Shown here one piece after another: positions 42,847-54,424 of a stretch of 64,000 bases of DNA. This stretch comes from Saccharina japonica (Eukaryota > Sar > Phaeophyceae > Laminariales > Laminariaceae): the NCBI GenBank assembly GCA_008828725.1, contig MEHQ01001746.1, positions 826,549-890,548 on the forward strand. The letters are read 5' to 3'. Made by a program: the position numbers and the translations under genes. The notes under the pieces are model-generated. The model worked only from the letters and a program-made list of their open reading frames with translations, did no database searches and was not told the origin of the DNA. How positions within the stretch are numbered: position 1 is the first letter of the stretch; each line of letters starts with the position of its first letter.

Positions 42847-44553
42847 ATGGTGTGTTGCCGGTATGACTCCTGCAAGAAGCCATCGTACTTCAACGTCGAG
42901 GGCAGCAAGACAGGGGTATACTGCAGGGAACATGCCGAGGACAGCATGGTGAACGTGCGCGCCAAGCGATGCTTGCATGACTCTTGCACGAGGCAGCCGT
43001 GCTTTAACAACAAGGGCAGCAAGACTACTCGTTACTGCAAGCAACATGCTAAGCACGGCATGGTGAACGTGCGCGACAAGAAATGCTGGGATGGCTCCTG
43101 CACAAGCTCGCCGTCCTTCAATGTCTACGGCACCAAGACTGCTCTCTACTGCGAGCAACATGCTAAGGACGGCATGGTCAACGTGCGCGGCAAAAAATGC
43201 TTCCATGACTCATGCTTGAGGTACCCACACTTCAATACCAAGGGCAGCAAGACAACGAAATACTGCAGGCAACATGCTGAGGACGGCATGGTTAACGTGC
43301 GCGCCAAGAAATGCCTGCATGACTCCTGCTCGAGATACCCAAGCTTCAACACCGAGGGCATCAAGACAGCGACGTACTGCAGGCAGCATGCTGAAGACGG
43401 CATGTTAAACGTACGAGACAAGAAGTGCCTGCATGACGCCTGCTCAAGCCGGCCGTCCTTCAACGTCCAGGGCAGCAAGACTGTTCTCTACTGCAAGCAA
43501 CATGCTGAGGACGGCATGTTGAACGTGCGCGAGAAGCAATGCCTGCATGAAGCCTGCTCAAGTCGGCCGTCCTTCAACGTCGAGGGCAGCAAGAGAGCTC
43601 TCTACTGCAAGCAACATGCTAAGGACGGCATGGTGAACGTGCACAGCAAGCAATGCTTGCATGGCTCCTGCTCGAAGAACCCAAGCTTCAAAGTCAACGG
43701 CAGCAAGACTGCACTCTACTGCAAGCAACATGCCAAGGACGGCATGGTGAACGTGCGCGAGAAACAATGCGTGCATGACTCCTGCACTAGCCGGCCGGCA
43801 TTTAACGTAGATGGCAACAAGAAAGCTCTCTACTGCAAGCAACATGCTGAGGACGGCATAGTGAACGTGCGCGAGAAGCTATGCTTGGATCACTCCTGCT
43901 CGAGGCACCCAAGCTACAACGTCGAGGGCAACAAAACTGCTCTGTACTGCAAGCAACATGCTGAGGACGGCATGGTGAACGTGCGCGAGAAGCTATGCTT
44001 GCATGACCCTTGCACATGGTTTCCGTCGTTCAACGTCGAGGGCAGCACGACTGCTCTCTACTGCAAGCAACATGCTAAGGACGGCATGGTGAACGTACGC
44101 GACAAGCAGTGCTTGCATGACTCCTGCGCAAGTTGGCCGTCCTTGAACGTCGAGGAAAGCAAGAATGCTCTTTACTGCAAGCAACATGCTGTTTCCGAGA
44201 TGGTGGCCACCCGCACCCGCAATCGTGGTTGTTCACATGACTCCTGTTTCCAGCGGCCATCGTGGGGCCTGCTAACCGACGGCGCGGCAACTGTATGCAC
44301 CGGCCATAAGGGTGATATCTTGGTCGACCCGGTGATCAACTTCCAACGCAGATGCAAGATCACGGGCTGCAGTAAAGTTTCGCGATGGGGACGCGACGGG
44401 GGCCAGCCTACCCACTGCCCCGATCACGGCCCCGTCGAGGATGGGCTTGTTTGTATCGTAGGAACAGCTAGCTGCAAAAAGCGTAGGTTTAGCCAATCAT
44501 GCGGTGCCCCAAGAAACCCCTCGTTTCGTCTAAAAACTGAGTGCTCCTTTTGA
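42847..44553 (+). CDS. EsV-1-7 repeat protein C1 (568 aa, 14 repeats)
   Basis: An uninterrupted single-exon frame from the conserved ATG (ACAATGGTGTGTTGCC) to TGA at 44551-44553. Fourteen EsV-1-7 repeats: twelve canonical, then the divergent pair (SWGLLTDGAATVC-TGH and RWGRDGGQPTHC-PDH) and a tail ending KTECSF. All core Cys and His residues are present in the canonical repeats; repeat 11 has HDPC in place of HDSC. Most repeats end GMVNVR followed by a basic tripeptide. No signal peptide or membrane segment is seen. It is colinear with pseudogene B1 repeat for repeat and is the best candidate in this window for a functional plus-strand member. Regulation cannot be read from the sequence. Confidence 0.9.
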   Translation: MVCCRYDSCKKPSYFNVEGSKTGVYCREHAEDSMVNVRAKRCLHDSCTRQPCFNNKGSKTTRYCKQHAKHGMVNVRDKKCWDGSCTSSPSFNVYGTKTALYCEQHAKDGMVNVRGKKCFHDSCLRYPHFNTKGSKTTKYCRQHAEDGMVNVRAKKCLHDSCSRYPSFNTEGIKTATYCRQHAEDGMLNVRDKKCLHDACSSRPSFNVQGSKTVLYCKQHAEDGMLNVREKQCLHEACSSRPSFNVEGSKRALYCKQHAKDGMVNVHSKQCLHGSCSKNPSFKVNGSKTALYCKQHAKDGMVNVREKQCVHDSCTSRPAFNVDGNKKALYCKQHAEDGIVNVREKLCLDHSCSRHPSYNVEGNKTALYCKQHAEDGMVNVREKLCLHDPCTWFPSFNVEGSTTALYCKQHAKDGMVNVRDKQCLHDSCASWPSLNVEESKNALYCKQHAVSEMVATRTRNRGCSHDSCFQRPSWGLLTDGAATVCTGHKGDILVDPVINFQRRCKITGCSKVSRWGRDGGQPTHCPDHGPVEDGLVCIVGTASCKKRRFSQSCGAPRNPSFRLKTECSF

Positions 44554-46250
44554 AGGGGTTTTAAATTTCGCCCGCAGAGTGATGTGGTTACAGTGCCTTA
44601 ATCTGTGGCAGTGTTCATTTGCGGGGGCAGAGTAATATTCGTGATGAAGATGCCTTATATTCTTGAAGGAGTCTCCCCAATGGTTTCGGTCTTGATGTGT
44701 TATCTCCAACACTGTCATGCTTCTTTCTCACTAGTTTGAAGGTTCCCGTCCTATTTTGGCGCGCGACAGTCAAGTCGACTGGAGATCTTGACTATGAAAC
44801 GACCGCAGGTATTGCTCTAAACTCATGAAAGGTCTGGGAGGTTTCGCAGAAGCGGAACATTACCGAACCGCTGCATATCGTAGAGGCCGCAGGGCTTCGG
44901 GCTGGTCTCAAAGTTGTGCCTTTTTGAGCTAACACCGGCGACGGAGTTGGGAGCCGCCGCTCAGACTTTGCAGGAGGCATTTGAAAAGCAGATAACCACA
45001 GGACTAAACGATCTGTGCTACCTCGCCGTCATGTGACATCGACACACACGTAATAGTCGACAGCGGTTTCGGAAAGAGGCGCACACGGTAGTCGTCCCGA
45101 TTCGGTGCTTGGGCTTAAACGAGAGAACAACGGCTGAACACGGTTCACGTAGACTCTGAATCTTTTCTAACAAGAGCATTCTCAATTTTTCTGAACTCGA
45201 ATGGAACGTCCCTTTTTTATTCAGCATTGATGTTGACGGTGCGGCTGGTTTGTAGGTGTTGATCTTTCAGACTCACCTCGTGAAAGGTGTGTGGATATCG
45301 TACAGAATGTTTGACACTGCTACGAAGTAATTAATGTTTCGCATGTTGACATGGTTTATGGTCCGTTGTATTTCATTTTCACGCCGCTTCGAACTCCACA
45401 GCACTGTCATGTGGCAACGCCGTACCACGGCACGACTCTGTGTAACACCATTCCAGAAGGATGGTGCAATACGGCTCTAGCAGGCTTTTTTAGGTTTTGT
45501 GTGGATGAAATATGTATTTGTCCATGGCGCCCCGAGCAAAATTGTCATTGCTGATTTCTTAGCACGGGATTGTAACGGTTTACCAGTAGAATAACGCACG
45601 GGTTTTGTCTGTTACGATGGGCATTTTCACCCTCGTAGTTCGCTTAGCGTTGTTGGGCGGTAAACCGTTGCCGAACCAATTCCGGGAATATTGAATTTAT
45701 TTGAGAGGCTCGACAGTTTGTTTTTTAAATTTAATATTTTCGAAACGATCAGAGTTGAGTGCACAGGGATGAGTAGCCCGAGCAGTGTGCCTGGAGATTC
45801 CACATTCGAGGTGCATATGGAGAGCCACTTGTTCGCTGGCAACCCCTCCGGTGTCCTTGTAGGTGTCTGAAGCTTGCAGCTTGTGGAACGCAGGGTATCC
45901 TTCGTCGGAGATGATGCAGAACCTTAGATACAGTCTGGTCAATGCAGAGTGTCAGGCTGTTTGTTTCCAGCACAGGCGACACCACAGGTGAATGCTTCAA
46001 GCCAGTGACTATTTTCGTGTCTCGAACGCATGTCGCGAGCAATTATAGGTCCTTTAGCACCCGAGTAACACTATACATGGTAGGTTCGAGATGATCGTCG
46101 ACTGCGGCAGGGATTTGTGTGAAGCGTGTCTATAAAAGGGACCAAAGTGTTCGTGGGCCAGTTCGACGATCACGTCCAACAGGATCAAGGGCGTAGAAAG
46201 GCCCGTACCGAGTCCATTGTTACACACCGCCATCACGTGGCGTCCCAGGG
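44554..46250 (+). repeat. U module of unit C
   Basis: 3' flank of C1, colinear with 19701-21400. It contains the short plus-strand frame at 45351-45554 (MVYGPLYFIFTPL, TIPEGWCNT) and the minus-strand conserved region at 45690-46236. Confidence 0.75.
45690..46236 (-). pseudogene. Conserved minus-strand gene remnant in U (unit C)
   Basis: The counterpart of 20762-21389. The first part (46236-46054: MAVCNNGLGTGLSTPLILL, HEHFGPFYRHASHK) and the second part (46042 down to 45627: ATCVRDTKIVTGLKHSPVV, CIDQTVSKVLHHLRRRIPC) are in different frames because this copy has one base fewer than B after the SHK motif. A short deletion also removes part of the Phe/Gly-rich link seen in B. No function is assigned. 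Confidence 0.4.
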
Positions 46251-48965
46251 TCCTGTCAACGCGTTGCGGGTTTTGTTTTGTGTGAGCCCCTCTTGCTCAT
46301 CCGGGTGTTCCTGGGAATATCCCAACTTTTTCTGTTCCGGGCAATATCTACTGTAACTTCACTATTATTATAGGAGCTGTTGGGGGATTGCAAAATTCCC
46401 ATCTGCGAAGAGAGCCTGTCAAGGCCCCTCATAATCCAAGCAAGGGGTAGAGTAGGGATCGTAGCCCTCTCAATAAACAGTCCGCGCCCAAAATGAATAG
46501 ATTGTCACTTTTCGAACACAAATACCGATATCCTAGGCGACTGGTGGCACGGCGCGTCATACAGCTATAAACCCCAACCCGCACAGAAGTGAGGGACTAT
46601 GCTCTCTTGGTTTGGGGTGCCCGGTTCTCTTGCCAGCGACCGGGATAGCCGAATATTATGGCACCCTTGAATGCAAGTAAGGGTTATGATGCAGACCATT
46701 GTCATACTCGCGGGGATCAGGTCGTCGGGCACACTTGATTCAGGCGTTGAGCTTACACCGGAGAAGGAGTTGCAACCTTCACGAAGGAAAACCTCGATAT
46801 CCTAAACACAGCTATTCGTAGTACAGTACAGAATCGCCTTTCGGCCGGAGGATAACCGTTTTCTTGAATGACAAGGGCTTTACCTCTTTGGGACCCCTTT
46901 TGAGGGATATGAGGTGCTCATTACAAGATATATAAGGGGTAGAAAGGGGTATAAGGAGCATTTAGGATATGAAGGAGATAAGGGATAACGACCAAACCAA
47001 AGACACCTTTGGTGTTCCCAGCCATGTACAAGCAGCGTGACCACCCGTCGGTAGGGGTATGCCAGGGTTATGTGGCGCCCGTGCGGTACGGTCGCTAGTA
47101 TTGCAACTCGAGCACCAACTTGGTGTCATCCCACTAAACACGGAGTAACCGTTGCTGTAATCACCATGTACGACCTTGACTTTCCTTCTGTGATGCCCCG
47201 GGAGCGTCACGTGTCGTCGGTCTCCGGTGGTGGTGGGCCCCAATGCGTGCTGAAGTAGTCGACACTATGAACTCTACGATTATTTTGTAGGCGGAGCGGA
47301 GAGTGTAACTGAGCTGCCGTGAGTCGGCCTAATAATAACCGCATTCCCAGGCTCATACCTTCATCGGAATGTGCGAGTACTTGCTGAATGGACACTTCGT
47401 AGTCTCTGCGCGCATGACCGGAGTGTGCATTCCCACAATAGAGAATGACTCCGGGGCGGGGAACGTCCTGTGTTGGTGAAATGATAGACTGGACACCACG
47501 TCCAGTATTATTTCGACAGCGTTAGAAAGACGGAAAGCTGCTAGCGCTGTCGTACTGGCGTCACATGGAGCCGCCTTCGAACTGGCAGTTGTTTTGGGCA
47601 GTTTCAATTCCACTACTCTAATGACTGATGTATTAGTCGAGGATTCATGTGAAAACTGCTGCTACGCTACGGGGGCTACCTCAATGCTCATTTCAGCGCT
47701 TAAGCCACACTTGGGAGAGTGGCTCTGTAGCTCAAACAAATGACATAATGTAATATGTTTATGTCGGTGCATATCGCAAAACCACAAATAGTGCATTAAC
47801 GTTCAAGACTGTAAGGTAACTGGGCAGTCACTCGGCGCAGTTTCTGCAATAAAATGACTTAAACGTGACCCCCCTACCGTAGCAGGACTCTTAGGTGTTA
47901 CCCTGCGGTAGTTCGTGTATTCACTGCTGTTGTAGTTGTTTTGGTTGTAGTCACACGAAATGCTTTTGACGCGGTGCGAAGACGACGGCCTTTGCGTGAG
48001 TCGGCACTGTATCAGCGGCTGTATTATCCGACGTGACCTGGCCAATATGGGAGTACACGTTGCAGTGGTCTGCATGTCGACCATGCTCCGTGTGGAACCT
48101 TTCACCAGCAGTGGTGACAGGTCATTGAGTGTGCTTGAAGATTGTATCACTACGGTTACTAGATTTCACGAGGGGAGTTTAGGCCAGACTATCATGCTCT
48201 AGATACTCCTACAGTAGTGTCCTCAAACTCGACACTGGCCACTACGTCATCCCGATCACCTTCAAGCGCAAAATCGTGCGAGTCTGCCCATTCAAAATAT
48301 AAGTAGTTTCCTGCCTGCGAGAGTTGTGCTGACGTACTATTAATATAAGAGTCTCACGTTATCATGTTTTATTAAACGGAGGCTATCGAAGAAGCCCTGA
48401 CACAAGACCCGCAAGCCTATCTTGCTATAGTACGGAATATATCGACGAAATCGTCGAATTGATGTCAAAAGCGAAATTCGTCGAGAGACCAACCCAAGAT
48501 TACTGGTTCTTCTTCCGACCCTGGCGTCTAGGCACCGGGCGCTCTTCGCACGGTTAGACCGAGGATATGCTTTTATCTCTTAATCGCGTGATCCTTTTCC
48601 CCGAGGGGTAACGACGAAACTAGAAATACCGTACGCGCCGGTAGACCAGAGTTGATGAAACAATGATCGGTACGGGAACATGAAAACTTGAAATATTTCT
48701 CATTTCGCGCGCCGGATGGGCCGCACACAGTCCGAAGTCGACTGACAAGGACCTACCCAAGCATTGAGCTTGTGGCGATGGCTGCGGAAGGTCCAATCGT
48801 GTCTGTCTGGGTAGCCTTGAGTGTAATTACATTTTGAACCTGTGTTCCGGCCACGGCCTACGGGTCAGAGAGCTGTAGACACGCTAATATACACGAGGGG
48901 ATGTGTTATTCACCAACGTCGCGACGACTAACAGCTAACGTTATCAATATAGACCCGGTAATGTA
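46251..48965 (+). repeat. R module of unit C, direct orientation
   Basis: Colinear with 21401-23815, with extra sequence near 47640-47870. Its 46922-48610 part is present again, reverse-complemented, at 54425-55872, and most of it also at 62256-64000. Confidence 0.75.
46962..48360 (-). pseudogene. Conserved R-module gene remnant (unit C)
   Basis: The same ordered minus-strand segments as 22049-23431: GNYLYFEWADSHDFALEGD, DDVVASVEFEDTTVG (near 48330-48200); LNDLSPLLVKGS and SRRIIQPLIQCRL (48150-47803); CDASTTALAAFRLSNAVEI and APESFSIVGMHTPVM (47613-47353); GDRRHVTLPGHH and YSNGYSVFSGMTPSW (47243-46962). Here the first CxxC has become TKCPFSKYSH, losing a Cys. Extra sequence separates the second and third segments. 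It is non-functional as it stands. Confidence 0.4.
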
Positions 48966-48974
48966 GTTATCCCA

Positions 48975-49480
48975 TAATTATATGATATATATATAGGTTG
49001 GGTTGCCGTCGGTTGGCAACGACGCTGGAAAACACGCCACTCGCTGCGTGAGCTAGACAACCAGGGTGCCGTTTTTTTGTTTTGCTTTTTTGGCGGTCAC
49101 CAACAAAGCTGACGGTCGAGTCGATCATTTGTGCGAGGTGGAAAACCTTTGCTCCGCACAAGGGGAATGATTGTATCACGTAGTGTAAATATGGTAAGAC
49201 ATCCGCGAGGCAGTTACATAGTATAACCCATTGCTGTCTCCGGAAGTGGCCACACCAGAAAATAAATTAACTCATTGAAGCTGTCGTCCATATGCATGTC
49301 CGCCTCAGAGGCGGTTCTTAGCAGGATGCAGCTCACCCTCCATGCGACTCGCCCAATACCTCACGGCGCTTCGCGCTTGGTGCAAGTAATGTCTGCCTGG
49401 TTGATGAAAACCCAACGTTCTCCGTCCCGGCATTGTAGGGATGCGAGGGTCTATGGTCATGTGACTACAGCCGTGCACGA
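48975..49480. other. About 500-bp sequence absent from unit B
   Basis: Unit B goes directly from the GACCCGGTCATGTAG string to the C-rich tract. In C about 500 bp intervene, starting with TTATCCCATAATTATATGAT and a TA-rich run. Short frames exist on both strands (minus 48967-49179, plus 49275-49514) without recognisable domains. I see no inverted ends or target duplication, so it may be an insertion in C or a deletion in B. Confidence 0.5.
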
Positions 49481-49489
49481 CATGAGTAC

Positions 49490-49680
49490 ACCCCCTTCCC
49501 CCCCCCCTCCGTAAAAGGCAAGGCACCAAGCAGAACACCCCCCTCCCTTCGTAAGGAATGAGTACCGATCGGAAGGGGGGGGGGGCGTTCTTGGTGGGGT
49601 GTCCTTTAAGGCGGGGGGGGGAGCGGGAGAGTTTTTTTGAAGAGTCGACTCCCGTTTAAGGGGAGGGGCGGCGGGCTTCC
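49490..49680. repeat. G/C homopolymer-rich tract (unit C)
   Basis: A C run at about 49493-49508 is followed by G runs near 49575-49586, 49612-49622 and 49660-49670. Run lengths differ from the equivalent tract in B (23826-23996), as expected of slippage. Quadruplex formation is plausible. Confidence 0.5.
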
Positions 49681-49904
49681 TTTGTAGGGGGCCTCCTATA
49701 ATGCAGTACAGGGGTGCGAGCTACTATCGTTTTCAGCGACTCTTTCACAATTTGAGTAGCTTGCAGTACTACTGGTACCTCATGTAAAACCTGACCCGAC
49801 TCTAAATCTGTGAAAAGAATGAACGTTCAATCCGATGCGAAATCCACGTAATCAACATTTAATATTGTGGTCAAACCCAAATGGTGGACTATCCAATAAT
49901 ATGT

Positions 49905-50164
49905 GACGCATGCTACGGTAGAGGTGCGCCATGTTTGTATTCTCAGGGTGTCGGCCACACGAGGTGGGCTTTATACCCCACCCTAAATCTGGCTATGGGG
50001 GAATGAAACGTGCTACTACCCGATGAGCAATACCACAGCCTAAATATACGATGAACAATGTAAACAAAAACAAGAATGAAGATCCGACTATTTGGGGTCA
50101 AGGGAGACCGATCATCCCGAAACCAGTTCAGCTAAACGTTGTTACCTCTATGTTAGCACGCGTC
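49905..50164 (-). mobile_element. MITE-like element, inverted copy in unit C
   Basis: Ends GACGCATGCTACGGTAGAGG and TACCTCTATGTTAGCACGCG. It corresponds to 24238-24488; the truncated copy at 54291-54420 is its inverted duplicate. Confidence 0.65.
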
Positions 50165-50652
50165 ATTCGTCTACCGGTGGTTCCTCAGTCGAAAACTGTA
50201 CTATTCACGCTAGGCAATAACATTCAGGGCTAATCACATACATTTTTGTTTTGTTTTAATATTCGCATTTTTCATCTTCGCCCTCTTTTATGTCTCATTG
50301 ATCTAGTCGTGACTCAAGTTCGGGGTCACAAATGAGGCCCTTCTCCCTCTCCAACACTACATTTTTTTCCTTGCCTTTTCATGGCGAGAATAATCCGGCC
50401 TTTTCTTCCCTCGTCGAATCGCATCGAATTGCGCCCACCCACGCTACTAGGCGCTCCCAGCACATTTTTCTTTATATGTTACGTATTTTTGCAAATATAC
50501 TTGAACGTCCGACCCACGTCAGCTTTGAACCCCAAAAACAAATCCTAGTAGAATCCGACGGTGCTACTACTGTAGACCATACGGGTGATCAACTTTGAAA
50601 CAACAATATTGCAGTGATTTTGCCAAACGTACTTGGTATTGATCGCTATGGG

Positions 50653-50992
50653 CGCGTGCTACGGTACAGGTGGCACGTTTTGGCAGAAACGTTTTTATGC
50701 ATGACCGGTCTCCCTAAACTAAAATCGTCGGCATTTCATCAGGTTTTTACACTATGCTTTGTGGTAAACAGAGGGCATGGAGTTGCTGATCAGGGTTTAG
50801 CATCCCCCTCCCCCCCCCCTGCTCAGTCTGGAAAGGGATGCGTGGTCAATGGATAAATTACCAAGGCAAGCAACAAATGAGTACCCCCTCCCCCCCCCCC
50901 CTCCTACTCCCGGATTAGGGCGAGGCATATGGAACTCCTCGAGTGATCGCCCTCAGAAAAAATAATGGTGCACCTCTAGCGCGGCAGGCGTC
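50653..50992 (+). mobile_element. MITE-like element, direct S copy in unit C, enlarged
   Basis: Ends GCGCGTGCTACGGTACAGG and GTGCACCTCTAGCGCGGC. It is about 340 bp instead of 250 because the interior has a duplicated C-rich stretch (C runs near 50812 and 50890) around an ATGGATAAATTACCAAGGC sequence not seen in other copies. Confidence 0.6.
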
Positions 50993-51088
50993 TGCTTCGG
51001 GGGAGAAACGTGCCTAGTCCGAGACAGAGATATTCGTCAATAGTGACGCTTCAATTGCATCGGACAATCGAAACAGGACTGTGACCGT

Positions 51089-51487
51089 CTAAACAGTAAG
51101 ATCTATGGCAAGATCATATAGGCGGCGGAAACGTTCAAAACGCGGCAAACGTCCAAGGCACCCACCCCCTATATGCTGCGTACTGGAGGCGTAGTTAGAC
51201 GGTAGAGTTGCACCTTCAGTGGTGTAATCTGTTTTGTGTCTCCGAGCTTGAGGACGTTTGTGTGTCGCCTTAAAACTAGTTTTGGAGATTAAAAAACAAA
51301 AACTTATGTATGGGTGATGACAATCCCATGGCCTAGGTATACCACGAGCAGTACTGTAACACACTACGAGGGTGTATGAATTTGCAATGCTCCAATTTGT
51401 TCGGGTTACTAAAACAATTGAAAATACAACAAAAAAGAGGAGAGTCTGTTTGTTCAAAGGAGTTAGCTCGAAGGCACTACGAGCCAA
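51089..51487 (-). CDS. Conserved S-module minus-strand frame, 132 codons, unknown
   Basis: The longest version of a frame that recurs, broken, in A (8708-9074) and B. It starts MARSAFELTPLNKQTLLFFV, has a hydrophobic N-terminal stretch (LLFFVVFSIVLV), then NWSIANSYTLVVCYSTARGI, and ends FERFRRLYDLAIDLTV. The hydrophobic stretch could be a signal anchor. It lies downstream of the EsV(-) gene on the same strand and could be part of its 3' region instead. No family is recognised. Confidence 0.25.
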   Translation of the reverse strand: MARSAFELTPLNKQTLLFFVVFSIVLVTRTNWSIANSYTLVVCYSTARGIPRPWDCHHPYISFCFLISKTSFKATHKRPQARRHKTDYTTEGATLPSNYASSTQHIGGGCLGRLPRFERFRRLYDLAIDLTV

Positions 51488-51879
51488 TAAGGAGATAACT
51501 AGCTCACAAAGTTACCCGACACAAGAATACTAAGGTTTATATAACCTTTTTAATCACTTTTTCAATACAGCAAATATTTTCCGTGAGTTGAAACAATTGT
51601 TATTACATAGAAAACATACTACAAGAAACCTCACTCAACATAACCACACTTTTCGCAAGCACTCTATTGGCGGGTTCTCAACGGTGCAGTAGGTGGGTAG
51701 TTCCGTCAGTCCAACCATTGTTCTAGGCCAAAGGTGTGTTACTCCTATTGTTGCACGCGCCATTGATAACGCCTGTTTAATTCTATAGAGACCTTCACCT
51801 GAAGCCCTGCAATCGAAGGCCGCCGCTCAGGACCGGATGGCAAGCACGTACTGTACGTTATCGTTAGCTTTGAAATGCT

Positions 51880-52846
51880 TCAAAACCGTCACTCAGTTTT
51901 AAAGTCAAATGAAGGGTCCTGTACGGCTTCGTCGGGAGGGATGCGGCCCCGCTTCTTGCTCCGAATCGTCCCGACAGTGCAAACGAGGCCGTCTTGAAGG
52001 GGGTCATGATCACGACAGTGAAGGCGTTTGCCCCTCGAGTCCGTAATGCGGTACTTTCCTTCAACGCACGATCATGCACCGTGTCGCGAATTGGATCACG
52101 GGACCGACCAAGATGTCGCCCGTATCACGAAGGTATGTAGTAGGTGCACCGTCGGACGCCACACCCAGCTCGGGTTCTTCATGCAGGAAATGTGTGAGCA
52201 ACGCTTCCTGATGATGTCCACCAGGCCGCCCTCGGCATGTTTTCGATAGTACGCCGGCGTCTTGCTCCCCTCGACGTTGAACTTCGGTTTCGTGATGTAC
52301 GAGTCATGTCGACAACCTTTGCTGCTGAAATTTACTATACTGTTTTCGGCATGTCGCTCGCAGTACGCGGCTTTCTTGTTGCCCTCAATATTAAAGCACG
52401 GTCGGCTCGTGCAAGAGCGATGTAAGCAACGAATGTTGTAAACGTCCGCCATGCCGTCCTTGGCATGTTTCTTGCAGTACGCTGCCCTGCCACTACCCTC
52501 GACATTGAAGTTCGGTGCCCTCGTGCATAATTCGTTCGAACATCGCTTGCTGTTCTCAGGAACCATACCGCCAACAGCGTGTTCCTTACAGTACGCTGCC
52601 CTCTTACTGCCCTCGACATTGAAGCTTGGTCGCCTCGTGCAAGAGGCGTTCGAGAAACGTGTGTGGCGACCGTTCACCAGGCTGTCCTCGGCATGTTGCT
52701 TGCAGTACACCGCCATCTTGCTGCCCTCGGCATTGAAAGACGAGTACCTCGTGCAGGAGGCATGTGTGCAACGCTTGATGTAAACATTCACCATGCCGTC
52801 CCCAGTCGCAGTACACCGCCGTCATGCCGCCTTCGACATTGAAGGA
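51880..52846 (-). pseudogene. EsV-1-7 repeat pseudogene C2, truncated, in the loop of an inverted repeat
   Basis: Minus-strand repeats run from 52846. There is a partial repeat (FNVEGGMTAVYC) with a small deletion after it, then about six repeats in frame (52794-52096), each like those of B2 and A2. A one-base deletion near 52165 shifts the frame in the divergent penultimate repeat (SWVWRPT instead of SWGVASD); the tail ending near 51880 is in other frames. Some Cys are lost (HDSY, AYYRKH, FSNASC). The 5' half of the gene is missing: at 52847 the sequence switches into an inverted copy of S. No functional product is expected. Confidence 0.85.
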
Positions 52847-53549
52847 CAATGGTTGGACTGACGGAACTGCCCAACCACTGTAACGTTCAAACATTTAGTT
52901 GGGTTGGGTTATGTTTCTTGTAGTCTGTTTCCTATAAAATAGCATTTATTTGCAACTCACAGAAAACATTTTCTCTAGACAAAAAGTGTAAAAAAAACCA
53001 ATTTAAACCGCAGTATTCTTGTGTCTAATAACTGCGGGAACTAGATATCTCGTGGTTGGCTAGTGCTTTCGAGCTAATCTCCAGAACACGAACATACTCT
53101 CCTCGCTTTTGTCGTGTTTTCAATTATTTTTGTATCCCGAAAAAATTGGAGCATCCCATACTCATACACCCTCGTAGTGTGTTACTGTACTGCTAGTGGT
53201 GCAGATAGGCCCCGGGATTATCACCACCCATACATATGTTTTTTTAGTGTAATCTTAAAATAGGTTTTTAGGCGACACACAAACTTCTTCAAGCCCGGAG
53301 GCTCAGAAACGGTTACAGCACTGAAGCTGTAACCCTACCGTGTGAGCACGCGTCCAGTACGTAGCTTATAGGTAGTGGGTACCTTGGACGTTTGTCGCTT
53401 ATTGAACGTTTTTTCCGCCTATATGATCTTGCCATAGGTCTCACTGTTTAGGGGCTTACAGGCCTGGTTTGGCGCTGGAAGGCATTCGAAGCGGCACTAT
53501 TGACCAACATCTCTGGCTCGGACTAGCCACGTTTCTTTCTCGGAGCAGC

Positions 53550-53802
53550 CGCAGGCTACGCTAGAGATGCACCATTGTTTTTTTGAGGGGGGGTGACTTG
53601 CGGAACTCAATATGGCTCACCCTAAACTGAGAATAGGAGGAGGGGGAGGAAGTGCTAACTCCCGATCAGCAATTCCATGCCTTAGTATACCTTGGAAAAT
53701 ATGTTTAAGACATGATGAAAGATCGACGATTTGGGTTAAAGGAGGCCATTCTTTCAATAGACATTTCTGCCAAATCGTGCCAGCTCTACCGCAGCGCGCG
53801 CC
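53550..53802 (-). mobile_element. MITE-like element in the inverted arm
   Basis: Reverse-complement partner of 50653-50992, without that copy's duplicated C-rich stretch. It starts GCAGGCTACGCTAGAGATGC and ends CCAGCTCTACCGCAGCGCG. Confidence 0.55.
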
Positions 53803-54290
53803 CATAGCGATCAAGAACAAATACGCTTGGCAATAGCACTGTCATATAACACATTTGATTTTCCTCGCCCCGATGGTCTAATAGTAGTATCACCCTCGAA
53901 TGCTACTAGGACTTTTTTTCGGGGTTCAAACTTCACGTGGGTCGGACTTTTGAGTATACTTTCAAAACTACGTGACACACGGAATATCCTGCTAAGAGCG
54001 CCTAGGAGCGTGGGTAAGCGCAATGCGATGCGAGTTGACTAGGGGAAAAAAAGGCTGGAGTCTTCTAGAGATTATAATGCAACGCAAAAACTGTAGCGGT
54101 GGTGGTGGAGAAGGGCCCAATTTGTAACCCCGAATCTGAGTCGCGACTAGAAAAGATAGAGAAAAGAGGGCGCGGAGATAAAAACATGCGATTATTAAAA
54201 ATACCAAGAAAATGTATGCGATTAGTTCTGAATGTCGTTGCCTCCCGTGAATAGTGCATTGCTCGACTGAAGAGCTGCCGGTAGCCAAAT

Positions 54291-54420
54291 GACGCGTGCT
54301 AAGATTTAGGTAGCAAGTTTTGGCGAAACTGGTTTCTGGATGATCGCCCTCTCTTAACCTTTCATTCTTGTGTTTTGCTACATTGTTCATTGTATACTTA
54401 GCCCATGGTATTGTTCATCG
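54291..54420 (+). mobile_element. Truncated MITE-like element at the inverted S/R junction
   Basis: Begins with the TIR GACGCGTGCTAAGATTTAGG and runs through CTTAGCCCATGGTATTGTTC. It stops where inverted R begins (GGGATCACGCGATTAAGAG). The junction deletes everything equivalent to about 48610-50050. Confidence 0.55.
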
Positions 54421-54424
54421 GGGA

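Larger units (their letters stand above)
49481..51879 (+). repeat. S module of unit C, left arm of a large inverted repeat
   Basis: Colinear with 23816-26149. The part up to 51720 is matched in reverse orientation by 52847-54420, forming the arms around pseudogene C2. It contains two MITE copies and G/C-rich tracts (49490-49670 and 50808-50905). Confidence 0.75.
52847..54420 (-). repeat. Inverted S module, right arm of the inverted repeat (unit C)
   Basis: Reverse complement of about 50000-51720, starting at CAATGGTTGGACTGACGG, which pairs with CCGTCAGTCCAACCATTG ending at 51720. The loop between arms is about 1.13 kb and contains most of C2. The arm carries an inverted copy of each MITE, the second truncated at 54420. 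Confidence 0.75.

Noticed and set aside
42847..44553. CRISPR-like or satellite reading of the regular 114-bp repeats
   Set aside because: The repeats are coding, with conservation concentrated in Cys, His and Phe-Asn-Val-Glu-Gly codons and no unique spacers. They are protein repeats.
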